From a bacterium (GTDB lineage: Bacteria > Verrucomicrobiota > Verrucomicrobiae > Limisphaerales > J093): a stretch of DNA of 5,301 bases. Position 1 is the stretch's first letter, and the number at the start of each line of letters is the position of its first letter. The DNA is taken from positions 1-5,301 of the forward strand of contig JAKCAB010000362.1 in assembly GCA_021839785.1 (NCBI GenBank). Direction: 5' to 3'. Positions 1 to 5,184 of the stretch are shown piece after piece. The translations under genes were made by a program, and so were the position numbers. The notes beneath the pieces were generated by a model. The model searched no databases, was not told the DNA's origin, and worked only from the letters and a program-made list of their open reading frames with translations.

Positions 1-1
1 C

Positions 2-1126
2 ATGTTTTTCCTGAGCCTGGGACTGGGCGCGCTGTTCCTGGTGCTCGTGCATCACCTGTTCGACGCCGGTTGGTCCGTGCCGTTGCGCCGCTTCTGCGAG
101 CATTTGTCCACGCTGCTGTTTCCGTGGATGGCCATCTTCTTCCTGCCCATTGCCGCGCTGGCGCCGCAGCTTTATGGCTGGATGGAGGTGGCGAATCCCG
201 CGGCGGACCACGCCTTGCACGCGAAGCTGCCGCTGTTTACGAAAGCCGGCTTCTACCTGGTCGCGGTGTTCTGCTTCCTGGTCTGGGGCTGGCTCTCGCG
301 GGGTTTGCGCCAATGGTCGTTGAAACAGGACGAGACCGGCGCGCCGGAATGCACCTACGCCATGCGACGGTACGCCAGCGTCGGCATCTTCTTGTTTGCC
401 ATCTCGCTGACGCTGGCGGCGATCATGTGGATGAAGGGGCTCATGTACGAGTGGTTCTCCACCATGTACGGAGTCTATTACTTCGCGGGCAGCGTCTGGA
501 TGACCTTGGGCACGGTGTACTTCATCACCATGGTGCTCAAACGCAACGGCACGCTCGCCGCGGTGCTGCACGAGCACCAGTTCTATTTCATCGGTTCGCT
601 GATGCTCGCCTTCACGGTGTTTTACGCGTACATCCACTTCTCCCAGTACTTCATCATCTGGAACGCGAACATGCCGGAAGAGACCTTCTGGTACGTGCTC
701 CGCGAGAAAGGCTCCTGGTGGTACGTCGGCCTGGTCATCATCTTCGGCCACTTTTTTCTGCCCTTCCTGGCCACCTTGCGCATCGACCTGAAGCTTACGT
801 TCTGGTGGATGGTGCCGCTGTGCGCGTGGACCTGGGTGATGCATTACGTGGACATCGCGTTCAACGTTCATCCTACCGCGAATCCGAACGGGTATCCCTT
901 TCAATGGGCGTGGCTCGACCTGGCCTGCGCCGCGTTGATCGGCGGCGTGCTGCTCAAAGCCTTTCTCAAGGCTTTCGCCGCGCACCCGCCGTATCCGCTG
1001 AAGGACCCCCGCCTGTGCGAGGCGATGGGGCGCCTGTGCTTCCACGCTGCGCCCATCTCGGGCGGCGAAATCGACGAGACGGACGAACTGGCCAATGGGC
1101 CGGAGATCAACGGAGGTGCCAAGTGA
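2..1126 (+). CDS. actF: Alternative complex III quinone-side membrane subunit ActF (5' partial)
   Basis: ActF is an NrfD/PsrC-like integral membrane subunit of alternative complex III, which oxidises quinol and passes electrons to c-type cytochromes. It carries no cofactor of its own. The 374 visible residues show about nine hydrophobic helices, roughly at residues 1-20, 38-58, 82-100, 126-147, 156-179, 195-219, 240-259, 267-288 and 302-324. The best signature is FSQYFIIWNANMPEET near residues 213-228, with the following WY and GSWWY; this is a hallmark of ActF as I know the family. The C-terminus has the expected cytoplasmic YPLKDPRL segment (331-338) and an acidic end. The reading frame is open to the left edge and the first ATG (position 2) falls inside a membrane helix, so the true start is almost certainly upstream. 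The TGA stop overlaps the GTG of the next gene. ActC is the paralogous alternative, but the position at the end of the act set and the NANMPEET motif favour ActF. Confidence 0.9.
   Translation: MFFLSLGLGALFLVLVHHLFDAGWSVPLRRFCEHLSTLLFPWMAIFFLPIAALAPQLYGWMEVANPAADHALHAKLPLFTKAGFYLVAVFCFLVWGWLSRGLRQWSLKQDETGAPECTYAMRRYASVGIFLFAISLTLAAIMWMKGLMYEWFSTMYGVYYFAGSVWMTLGTVYFITMVLKRNGTLAAVLHEHQFYFIGSLMLAFTVFYAYIHFSQYFIIWNANMPEETFWYVLREKGSWWYVGLVIIFGHFFLPFLATLRIDLKLTFWWMVPLCAWTWVMHYVDIAFNVHPTANPNGYPFQWAWLDLACAALIGGVLLKAFLKAFAAHPPYPLKDPRLCEAMGRLCFHAAPISGGEIDETDELANGPEINGGAK
1112..1116 (+). promoter_or_regulatory. Ribosome binding site for the 125-residue membrane protein
   Basis: GGAGG lies six bases before the GTG at 1123, inside the last codons of actF. 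It is the best Shine-Dalgarno match near this junction and decides for the GTG start over later in-frame candidates. Confidence 0.7.
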
Positions 1127-1500
1127 ATTCGGGCAACGCCAGCGGCCGCATCGACAAAGCCAAACTGACGGCCTGGTTCATTGGCGCCGCCGGCACGTTT
1201 TTGTTGGTGGGCGGCCTGGCGTGGTGGATTTTTCAACGGACCCAACCGGCGGGCGTGGACCTGGCGCGGGCGAAACTGCGCTTCCAGTACCTGGCCGAAG
1301 TCCAGGCCGAGGCGCACAAGTTTCAAACCACCTCCGAAGTCCTCGACAAAACCAAGGACATCTATCGCATCCCGATCACCAACGCCGTCGAATTGATGCT
1401 CCGCCTTTGGCAGGACCCGGCGGCCGGCCGGTCCAACCTGCTGTCGCGGATCGACAAGGCCACCGCCAAACCGCCGGAGAAACCGAATGAGTACGAATAG
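1123..1500 (+). CDS. Small single-TM protein of the alternative complex III operon, function unknown
   Basis: A 125-residue protein read from a GTG that overlaps the actF stop (GTGA). The start is supported by GGAGG six bases upstream. The N-terminus is short and polar. One strong transmembrane helix spans about residues 15-38 (from LTAWFIGAAG to WWIF), followed by a hydrophilic domain of about 85 residues. That domain has an amphipathic, charge-rich stretch (49-80) and a YRIPITNAVELML segment (81-93). No cysteine is present, and no CXXCH or CuA-type motif is seen. From memory, short anchored proteins with a 'RIPI..A' segment occur in act/cox gene clusters, usually annotated as hypothetical; I could not check this. 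Its position between actF and the CcoN-like gene suggests an accessory or assembly subunit of the same complex. The TAG at 1498 is the only stop between this frame and the downstream CcoN-like frame, which is the same frame. Confidence 0.75.
   Translation: MNSGNASGRIDKAKLTAWFIGAAGTFLLVGGLAWWIFQRTQPAGVDLARAKLRFQYLAEVQAEAHKFQTTSEVLDKTKDIYRIPITNAVELMLRLWQDPAAGRSNLLSRIDKATAKPPEKPNEYE
1476..1480 (+). promoter_or_regulatory. Ribosome binding site for the 19-codon coupling ORF
   Basis: GGAGA lies six bases before the ATG at 1487. This is a better site than anything seen directly upstream of the CcoN-like starts at 1513 (TTG) or 1543 (ATG). It suggests that ribosomes load here and reach the CcoN-like gene by coupling. 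Confidence 0.45.
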
Positions 1501-1546
1501 AGCGGTCCTCTTTTGGACCCAGCCTGCGCGCCTCGCGACCCGATGA
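1487..1546 (+). CDS. Possible 19-codon leader/coupling ORF before the CcoN-like gene
   Basis: An ATG at 1487 opens a 19-residue frame, MSTNRAVLFWTQPARLATR, ending in TGA at 1544-1546. It starts inside the last codons of the 125-residue protein gene and has a well-spaced GGAGA before it. Its stop overlaps the ATG at 1543 of the CcoN-like gene (ATGA), the same junction used at the later gene borders of this operon. This is what a translational-coupling ORF would look like. It could also be chance, or the original N-terminus of the downstream protein separated by an old frameshift. The peptide itself matches nothing I recognise. Confidence 0.4.
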   Translation: MSTNRAVLFWTQPARLATR

Positions 1547-3027
1547 GTTCTCCGGCTCCTATCCCCACAACGCCAACCTCCGTTCCCGCTCCCGCGACCG
1601 CGGTTCCCGCCGTGCCGGCGGCCGAGATCGACCGCTCTTGTCGCTGGCCGGTGATGGTGCTCGTCGTTCTGAGTGTGGGCTGGCTGTTGGTGGCGGGCGT
1701 CCTGTCCACGCTGGCCGCCATCAAATTGCACGCGCCCGGGATGCTGGCGGATTCCGCCTGGCTCACCTACGGCCGCCTGCAACCCGCGGCTTGGAACGCC
1801 TTTGTCTTCGGCTTTGCCTCGCTGGCCGGGCTGGCGCTGGCCTTGTGGATGACCGCCCGGCTGGGCCGCACGCGCCTGGTGGGCGCCGGCGCCATCATCC
1901 TCGGCGCCCTGGTCTGGAACGTCGGCCTGAAGCTCGGTCTTCTCGGCATCCTCGCCGGCGAAAGCACCGGGATCGAAGGCCTGGAAATCCCGCGTTTCGC
2001 TTCGCCGATCTTGCTGCTCGGCTACCTGTGCATGGCCGCTTGGGTGCCGATCACGTTCGGGCGCCGGCAACCCGGCGAGGTGTACATCTCGCAATGGTAC
2101 CTGCTGGGCGCGGTCTTCAGCTTTCCGTGGTTCTTCGCGGCCGGCCACATCATGACGGTGTTTCTGCCGCTGCGCGGGGTCCTGCAAATCGCCGCCCAAG
2201 CCTGGTTCCTGCAAAACCTGCTGGTGCTGTGGTTCGGCTTTCTCGGCCTGGCGGCCATTTTCTACTTGCTGCCTAAATTGACCGGTGTCGCGGTGCCGAG
2301 CCGCAACCTCGCGCTTTTTGGTTTTTGGACGCTGGCCGCGTTTGGTGGTCTCGGCGGCCTGACGCGCTACGCCGGCGGGCCGTTTCCGGCCTGGATGCTC
2401 AGCCTGGCGGTGGTTGCGAACGTGTTGACCGCGTTTCCGGTTTATGCGGTCGGCCAGAATCTGCTGCCCGTGCTGCGAGGCCGGGGCGGTGCGTTGAAGT
2501 CCAACGTCGCGCTGCGTTTCGCCGCCTTCGCTTTTCTCGCCTACCTGGTGGCCGGCGGTCTGGGCGCGCTGAACTCGCTCGCCTCGGTCCGGTACACCAC
2601 CCAGTTCACCTTGGTGACCGTGGGCTTGGACCAGCTCGCCTTGATGGGCTTTTTCGGGATGGCGGCGCTGGGGGCGCTGTACTTCGTGGTGCCGCGACTG
2701 CTGGCGCGTGACTGGCCGCGGCCGGCGCTCGCGAACCTGCATTTCGTGTTCGCGGCGGCGGCCGTGGCGGTGATCGCGGTCGCGTTTCTTGGCGGCGGGC
2801 TGGCGCAAGGCGCGGCGTTGAACGATCCCGAACTGCCGTTCATCAACGTGGTCAAACGCTACCTGCCGTTCGCGTCCAGCGGCACGCTCGCGCAACTGCT
2901 CTTCCTCGCCGGCACCGGCCTGTTTGCGTTGAATCTGCTCCTGGCATTGATCGCGTGCTGCCGTGCCGCGTGTGTGCCGGCCGCCAAGGCGCTGATGGCG
3001 CCTCTGCCCGTGGAGGTGAAAGCATGA
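1543..3027 (+). CDS. CcoN-like (cbb3 oxidase subunit I family) membrane protein lacking the heme and copper ligands
   Basis: Read from the ATG at 1543 this is a 494-residue protein with about twelve hydrophobic helices after a Pro/Ala-rich N-terminus (residues 1-30). The length and helix spacing fit heme-copper oxidase subunit I of the cbb3 (C) type. Recognisable family blocks are YGRLQPAAWNAFVFGF (76-91), WFLQNLLVLWFGFLG (221-235) running into FYLLPKL (240-246), FWTLAAFGG (261-269), and TVGLDQL (359-365) running into GALYFVVPRL (377-386). Hand alignment to CcoN puts Ala83 at the low-spin heme His, Gln224 at the first CuB His, Thr274 and Arg275 at the CuB His pair, Gly268 at the cross-linked Tyr, and Leu362 and Gln364 at the two helix-X heme ligands. 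Only three His occur in the protein (63, 202, 400), none at a ligand position. A catalytic oxidase is therefore unlikely; a structural or quinone/cytochrome-docking role is inferred. An in-frame TTG at 1513 would add ten residues but has no ribosome site. The stop overlaps the CcoO-like ATG, and CcoO is the normal partner of CcoN. Confidence 0.85.
   Translation: MSSPAPIPTTPTSVPAPATAVPAVPAAEIDRSCRWPVMVLVVLSVGWLLVAGVLSTLAAIKLHAPGMLADSAWLTYGRLQPAAWNAFVFGFASLAGLALALWMTARLGRTRLVGAGAIILGALVWNVGLKLGLLGILAGESTGIEGLEIPRFASPILLLGYLCMAAWVPITFGRRQPGEVYISQWYLLGAVFSFPWFFAAGHIMTVFLPLRGVLQIAAQAWFLQNLLVLWFGFLGLAAIFYLLPKLTGVAVPSRNLALFGFWTLAAFGGLGGLTRYAGGPFPAWMLSLAVVANVLTAFPVYAVGQNLLPVLRGRGGALKSNVALRFAAFAFLAYLVAGGLGALNSLASVRYTTQFTLVTVGLDQLALMGFFGMAALGALYFVVPRLLARDWPRPALANLHFVFAAAAVAVIAVAFLGGGLAQGAALNDPELPFINVVKRYLPFASSGTLAQLLFLAGTGLFALNLLLALIACCRAACVPAAKALMAPLPVEVKA
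3012..3016 (+). promoter_or_regulatory. Ribosome binding site for the CcoO-like cytochrome
   Basis: GGAGG lies seven bases before the ATG at 3024, within the last codons of the CcoN-like gene. It fixes the start of the cytochrome gene and rejects the upstream in-frame start at 2955, which would precede the membrane anchor with 23 unlikely residues. Confidence 0.75.
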
Positions 3028-3815
3028 GGCACGGGCCGTTCATTTTCCTGGGGATCCTTTGTGCCGTGCTGGCTTCCTGGCTCGGTGCAGTCGTGGCGCC
3101 GCAATTGCAGTTTGGCGATCAGAGCCTGCTCAAGTTAGACGACCTCGGCATCGAGTACCCGCTGGCTCGCAATGGCGAAGCCAAGCAAGGCGCGGAAGTT
3201 TATCGCGCCGAAGGCTGCAATTACTGCCACACCCAGCAGGTCCGCTCCCGCGGCGAAGGCACCGACATTGCCCGCGGCTGGGGCAAGCGCCGCACGGTGG
3301 CGCGCGATTACCTGCGCGACCAGCCGCCGATGCTCGGTCAAGTGCGCTTCGGCCCCGACTTGGCGAACATCGGCGAGCGCCAGACCAACGCCACCCGGCT
3401 GTTGATGAAGCTTTACAACGCCCGCATCGAAATGCCCGGCTCGACCATGCCGCGCTTCCCGTACTTGTTCGAGGAACGCAAGCTGCGGTACGGCGAGGCG
3501 CCTTCCCCGAACGCGCTCCCGCTGCCCGACGCCTTCGCGCCGCCGGCCGGCACCGAAATCGTGCCCACGCAGGCCGCCCTCCAACTCGTCGCGTACCTGC
3601 AGAGTTTGAAATCGGAGACGCTCTTTTACGAAGTGTTCCCGCCGCAACCGCCCAAGCAAACCAATCGAGTGGCCGTGGCGGGCACCAACGCGCCGGCCGG
3701 GACCAATGCGCCGACCGCGACGAACGCGTTGCCAGCGACCAATGCGCCGTCCTTGACGAACCCGCCGCCCGCCGCCACCAACGCCCCGGCGGCGAACGCC
3801 CCCGCCTCGCCATGA
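3024..3815 (+). CDS. CcoO-like membrane-anchored monoheme cytochrome c with repetitive tail
   Basis: A 263-residue protein. It begins with an uncleaved-looking membrane anchor at about residues 5-27, after which the chain should lie on the periplasmic side. The heme c site is CNYCH at 65-69 in the context EGCNYCHTQQVR, very close to the EGC..CHTQ.V block of CcoO. A second CcoO block, FGPDLANIGER (109-119), leads to MPGSTMPRFPYLF (137-149), where Met142 is the likely distal heme ligand. The helix VPTQAALQLVAYLQSLK (180-196) closes the cytochrome fold. From about residue 210 the protein continues in a Thr/Asn/Ala/Pro-rich tail not typical of CcoO. CcoO normally relays electrons to CcoN; here the CcoN-like partner appears to lack metals, so the electron acceptor is unclear. 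The start overlaps the CcoN-like stop (ATGA), and the stop overlaps the next ATG the same way. The family call is firm. I withhold the symbol ccoO because the complex does not look like a working cbb3 oxidase. Confidence 0.88.
   Translation: MRHGPFIFLGILCAVLASWLGAVVAPQLQFGDQSLLKLDDLGIEYPLARNGEAKQGAEVYRAEGCNYCHTQQVRSRGEGTDIARGWGKRRTVARDYLRDQPPMLGQVRFGPDLANIGERQTNATRLLMKLYNARIEMPGSTMPRFPYLFEERKLRYGEAPSPNALPLPDAFAPPAGTEIVPTQAALQLVAYLQSLKSETLFYEVFPPQPPKQTNRVAVAGTNAPAGTNAPTATNALPATNAPSLTNPPPAATNAPAANAPASP
3684..3812 (+). repeat. Hexapeptide TN(A/P)xxx repeats coding the tail of the CcoO-like cytochrome
   Basis: TN pairs occur at residues 221, 227, 233, 239 and 245, exactly six residues (18 bases) apart. 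A further TN follows at 252 and an AN at 257. Most units read TNAPxx (TNAPAG, TNAPTA, TNALPA, TNAPSL, TNPPPA, TNAPAA). Codons differ between units (acc/acg for Thr, aac/aat for Asn), so the repeat is kept at protein level and is not a fresh slippage product. It is probably a flexible, extended periplasmic linker. Confidence 0.8.
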
Positions 3816-4498
3816 AACCGGCGCCCAAGTCCCGTTCTCGCAAATCGCCGACCCCGCCGGTGGCTGTCCGACCAGCGGCGGCTGGCGCTGCCGGCGACTT
3901 GCGCGAAGGCGCCGAGCCGGTGGTAGGCTCGGTCTTTTACACGCCCATCTGGCTGGTCGCGGTGTTCGGCGTGGCGCTGTACTGGGCCACCATGTACTTG
4001 GACCACAACGGTGGAGGTTTTCAGCCGCTGGTGTTCAACCAGGGCGAGTCGCTGGCGGACATCGAGGCGCGCGTGCCGCGGTCGGAAGCGGATGCCTTGG
4101 TCGCCAAAGGCAGGAAGATCTACACAGACTATTGCAGTGCCTGCCATCAGCCCAACGCCCGCGGCGACAACTCGAGGGGCATTCCGCCGCTGGCCGGTTC
4201 CGATTGGGTGAACACCGAAGGATCCCATCGGATGGTCCGCATCGTCCTGAACGGCTTGCAGGGCCCGATCACCGTCAATGGCGCCGAGTACGGCAGCACT
4301 GTCATGATGCCCTGGCGCGATCAGCTCACGGACGAGGACATCGCGGCGGTCATCTCCTATGTGCGCGGGAACAAAGAATGGGGCAACACCGCCGGGCCGG
4401 CGACGCCCGCCCAGGTCAAGGCTATCCGGGCGGCCACGGAAAGCCGGGGGACGTACTGGACGGCGCCGGAACTCTTGGCCGTTCCGCTGAAGGATTAA
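3812..4498 (+). CDS. Membrane-anchored monoheme cytochrome c (CcoP-position)
   Basis: A 228-residue protein with a basic, Pro/Ala-rich N-terminus (1-38) that should be cytoplasmic. One transmembrane helix (about 44-62, from TPIWLVAVFG to ATMY) is followed by a periplasmic class I cytochrome c domain. The heme site is CSACH at 108-112 within YTDYCSACHQPNARG. The distal ligand is probably Met166 in STVMMPWRDQLTDEDIAAVISYVR (162-185), with conserved LNGLQGPITVNGAEY before it. This arrangement is common in oxidase-associated cytochromes. It occupies the place of CcoP behind CcoN and CcoO, but CcoP usually has two hemes; only one CXXCH is present here. The ATG overlaps the previous stop (ATGA) and no clear ribosome site precedes it, so translation probably depends on coupling. 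The TAA stop shares TTAA with the convergent gene. The likely role is to receive electrons from alternative complex III or the CcoO-like protein and pass them to a terminal oxidase outside this window (inference). Confidence 0.87.
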   Translation: MKPAPKSRSRKSPTPPVAVRPAAAGAAGDLREGAEPVVGSVFYTPIWLVAVFGVALYWATMYLDHNGGGFQPLVFNQGESLADIEARVPRSEADALVAKGRKIYTDYCSACHQPNARGDNSRGIPPLAGSDWVNTEGSHRMVRIVLNGLQGPITVNGAEYGSTVMMPWRDQLTDEDIAAVISYVRGNKEWGNTAGPATPAQVKAIRAATESRGTYWTAPELLAVPLKD

Positions 4499-4890
4499 GC
4501 GGCGTCGCGGGCGGGGCGGCGTGACCGACGGCGATCGGCTCCCGCCTCCTTTTTAGCCGTTCGCGCGACTGTCTCGGGAAAGCGGGGTGGGGGGTTGTTT
4601 TCTACCGGGCGGGCGTGGCGTTGCCGAAAACGAAGGAGTCGCAAACGCCAACGTTCCCAACGGCGGCGCAGGGTAGTGCGCAGCGCGGCCGTGGTGCGCC
4701 GGGCTTTGTGCCGGTGGGTCAGATTTTTGGCGCGTCGAAACCAGCGCCGCGCCCAGACAAACTCGGTGGCGAGGATGCCCAGGCCGACCGGGATCACCAC
4801 CACCGCCGGCCCCGGCAGGACGATCATGGCGATGCCGATCGCCAAAACCGTGCCGCCGCCCAGCGCCACCATCATGCGTTTGAAAGTCAC
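4495..4890 (-). CDS. PGPGW-type small membrane protein
   Basis: A 131-residue protein on the - strand. Residues 6-50 form the recognisable core: a hydrophobic helix ending in IAMIVLPGPAVVVIP, a second helix, then the block GLGILATEFVWARRWFRRAK (37-56). This matches the PGPGW putative transmembrane family (small inner-membrane proteins of unknown function), although the fifth motif residue region reads PGPAV rather than PGPGW. The C-terminal half is very basic, rich in Arg, with a possible amphipathic helix (about 66-92) and a disordered Lys/Arg end; this tail is longer than the family core needs. The GTG start at 4890 is chosen because GAGG (4898-4901 complement) lies seven bases upstream; ATG codons at protein residues 6 and 7 are alternatives. 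The frame stays open far upstream, but that part is low-complexity and opposes infA. The gene converges on the cytochrome gene, with the two stops sharing TTAA at 4495-4498. Its function is not known. Confidence 0.7.
   Translation of the reverse strand: MTFKRMMVALGGGTVLAIGIAMIVLPGPAVVVIPVGLGILATEFVWARRWFRRAKNLTHRHKARRTTAALRTTLRRRWERWRLRLLRFRQRHARPVENNPPPRFPETVARTAKKEAGADRRRSRRPARDAA
4510..4554 (+). terminator. Possible rho-independent terminator of the respiratory operon
   Basis: GGCGGG (4510-4515) can pair with CCCGCC (4541-4546), extendable by G-T pairs on each side. A small inner stem, CCGA/TCGG (4525-4528 with 4535-4538), lies in the loop, and five T follow at 4550-4554. It starts 12 bases after the cytochrome stop. 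The outer stem is short with a long loop and the site lies inside the opposite-strand gene, so this is only a candidate. Confidence 0.35.
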
Positions 4891-4897
4891 ATCCAAT

Positions 4898-4901
4898 CCT
4901 C
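4898..4901 (-). promoter_or_regulatory. Ribosome binding site for the PGPGW-type gene
   Basis: On the - strand GAGG lies seven bases before the GTG at 4890, which decides the start chosen for this gene. Confidence 0.45.
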
Positions 4902-5094
4902 GACCGCCGCGCTCCCGGCCGCACCCCCCCGCCACTGCGCGCGGAGGCCGGCTTGGGCTGGTTGGTTCCCGCGCCGGCGACGGGTGTGTGCGAACAGTAC
5001 AACCTCCCTTGAACGGGGCAATTCCCGGTCGCGGTTTGGGAAGGATTCCGTCGCAATTCGCGACTTGATTTGGGTGCACCGAATTACCAATGTT

Positions 5095-5120
5095 CGCCCC
5101 GTCTTCGGCAGAACGGGGCG
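5095..5120 (+). promoter_or_regulatory. Strong GC-rich hairpin in the probable infA leader
   Basis: CGCCCCGT (5095-5102) pairs perfectly with ACGGGGCG (5113-5120). Two more pairs (CT/AG) with one bulged A close a TCGGC loop, giving ten base pairs in all. No T-run follows on either strand, so it is not a standard intrinsic terminator. It lies 64 bases before the infA GTG and may be a leader-RNA structure. Confidence 0.45.
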
Positions 5121-5121
5121 C

Positions 5122-5159
5122 GACCCAGCCGGATGGGGCGCCGCCGGCCGTGCTGAGTC
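5122..5159 (+). promoter_or_regulatory. Second imperfect hairpin next to the infA ribosome-site candidate
   Basis: GAC/GTC (5122-5124 with 5157-5159), AGC/GCT (5127-5129 with 5152-5154) and CGG/CCG (5130-5132 with 5148-5150) can form an interrupted stem. It ends directly before GGAG at 5160-5163. The structure is imperfect and was judged by eye only. Confidence 0.3.
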
Positions 5160-5184
5160 GGAGTAGTTGAACCTGTTTCATCGT

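Larger units (their letters stand above)
4891..5184. other. Non-coding region between the divergent PGPGW-type gene and infA
   Basis: About 294 bases separate two divergently transcribed genes, so both promoters should lie here. I see no convincing protein, tRNA or repeat family. There is a short palindrome GTCGC-AATTC-GCGAC at 5050-5064, a TTCCC/GGGAA inverted repeat at 5022-5026 and 5038-5042, and a relatively AT-richer stretch at about 5065-5094 that contains TTGATT (5065-5070) as a possible -35. No good -10 sits at the right distance, so I do not call a promoter. The + strand part from about 5095 folds into the infA leader hairpins described separately. Confidence 0.6.

Noticed and set aside
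2..4. ATG at position 2 as the true start of actF
   Set aside because: It falls in a membrane helix and the frame is open to the edge; ActF proteins have more residues before this helix.
1513..1542. TTG start for the CcoN-like protein
   Set aside because: No Shine-Dalgarno match is upstream, and the ATG at 1543 sits in an ATGA overlap like the other junctions. It cannot be fully excluded.
901..2895. A 664-codon open frame on the - strand opposite actF, the 125-residue gene and the CcoN-like gene
   Set aside because: Its translation is rich in Arg, Gln, Gly and His with no domain or membrane pattern, and the + strand codes recognisable proteins throughout. It is a GC-driven shadow.
2955..3023. 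Upstream start for the CcoO-like cytochrome
   Set aside because: It would overlap the CcoN-like gene by over 70 bases and place 23 odd residues before the membrane anchor, while the ATG at 3024 has a strong ribosome site.
3059..3811. In-frame extension of the second cytochrome across the CcoO-like gene
   Set aside because: The extension reads Arg/Ala/His-rich with no pattern, and the ATG at 3812 directly precedes a sensible N-terminus and membrane helix.
5065..5093. Promoter for infA with TTGATT as -35
   Set aside because: At 17 bases the downstream hexamer is CAATGT, a poor -10, so there is not enough to call it.
4615..5166. + strand open frames between the cytochrome and infA
   Set aside because: They are low-complexity translations opposite the PGPGW-type gene and the leader, with no motif or ribosome site.
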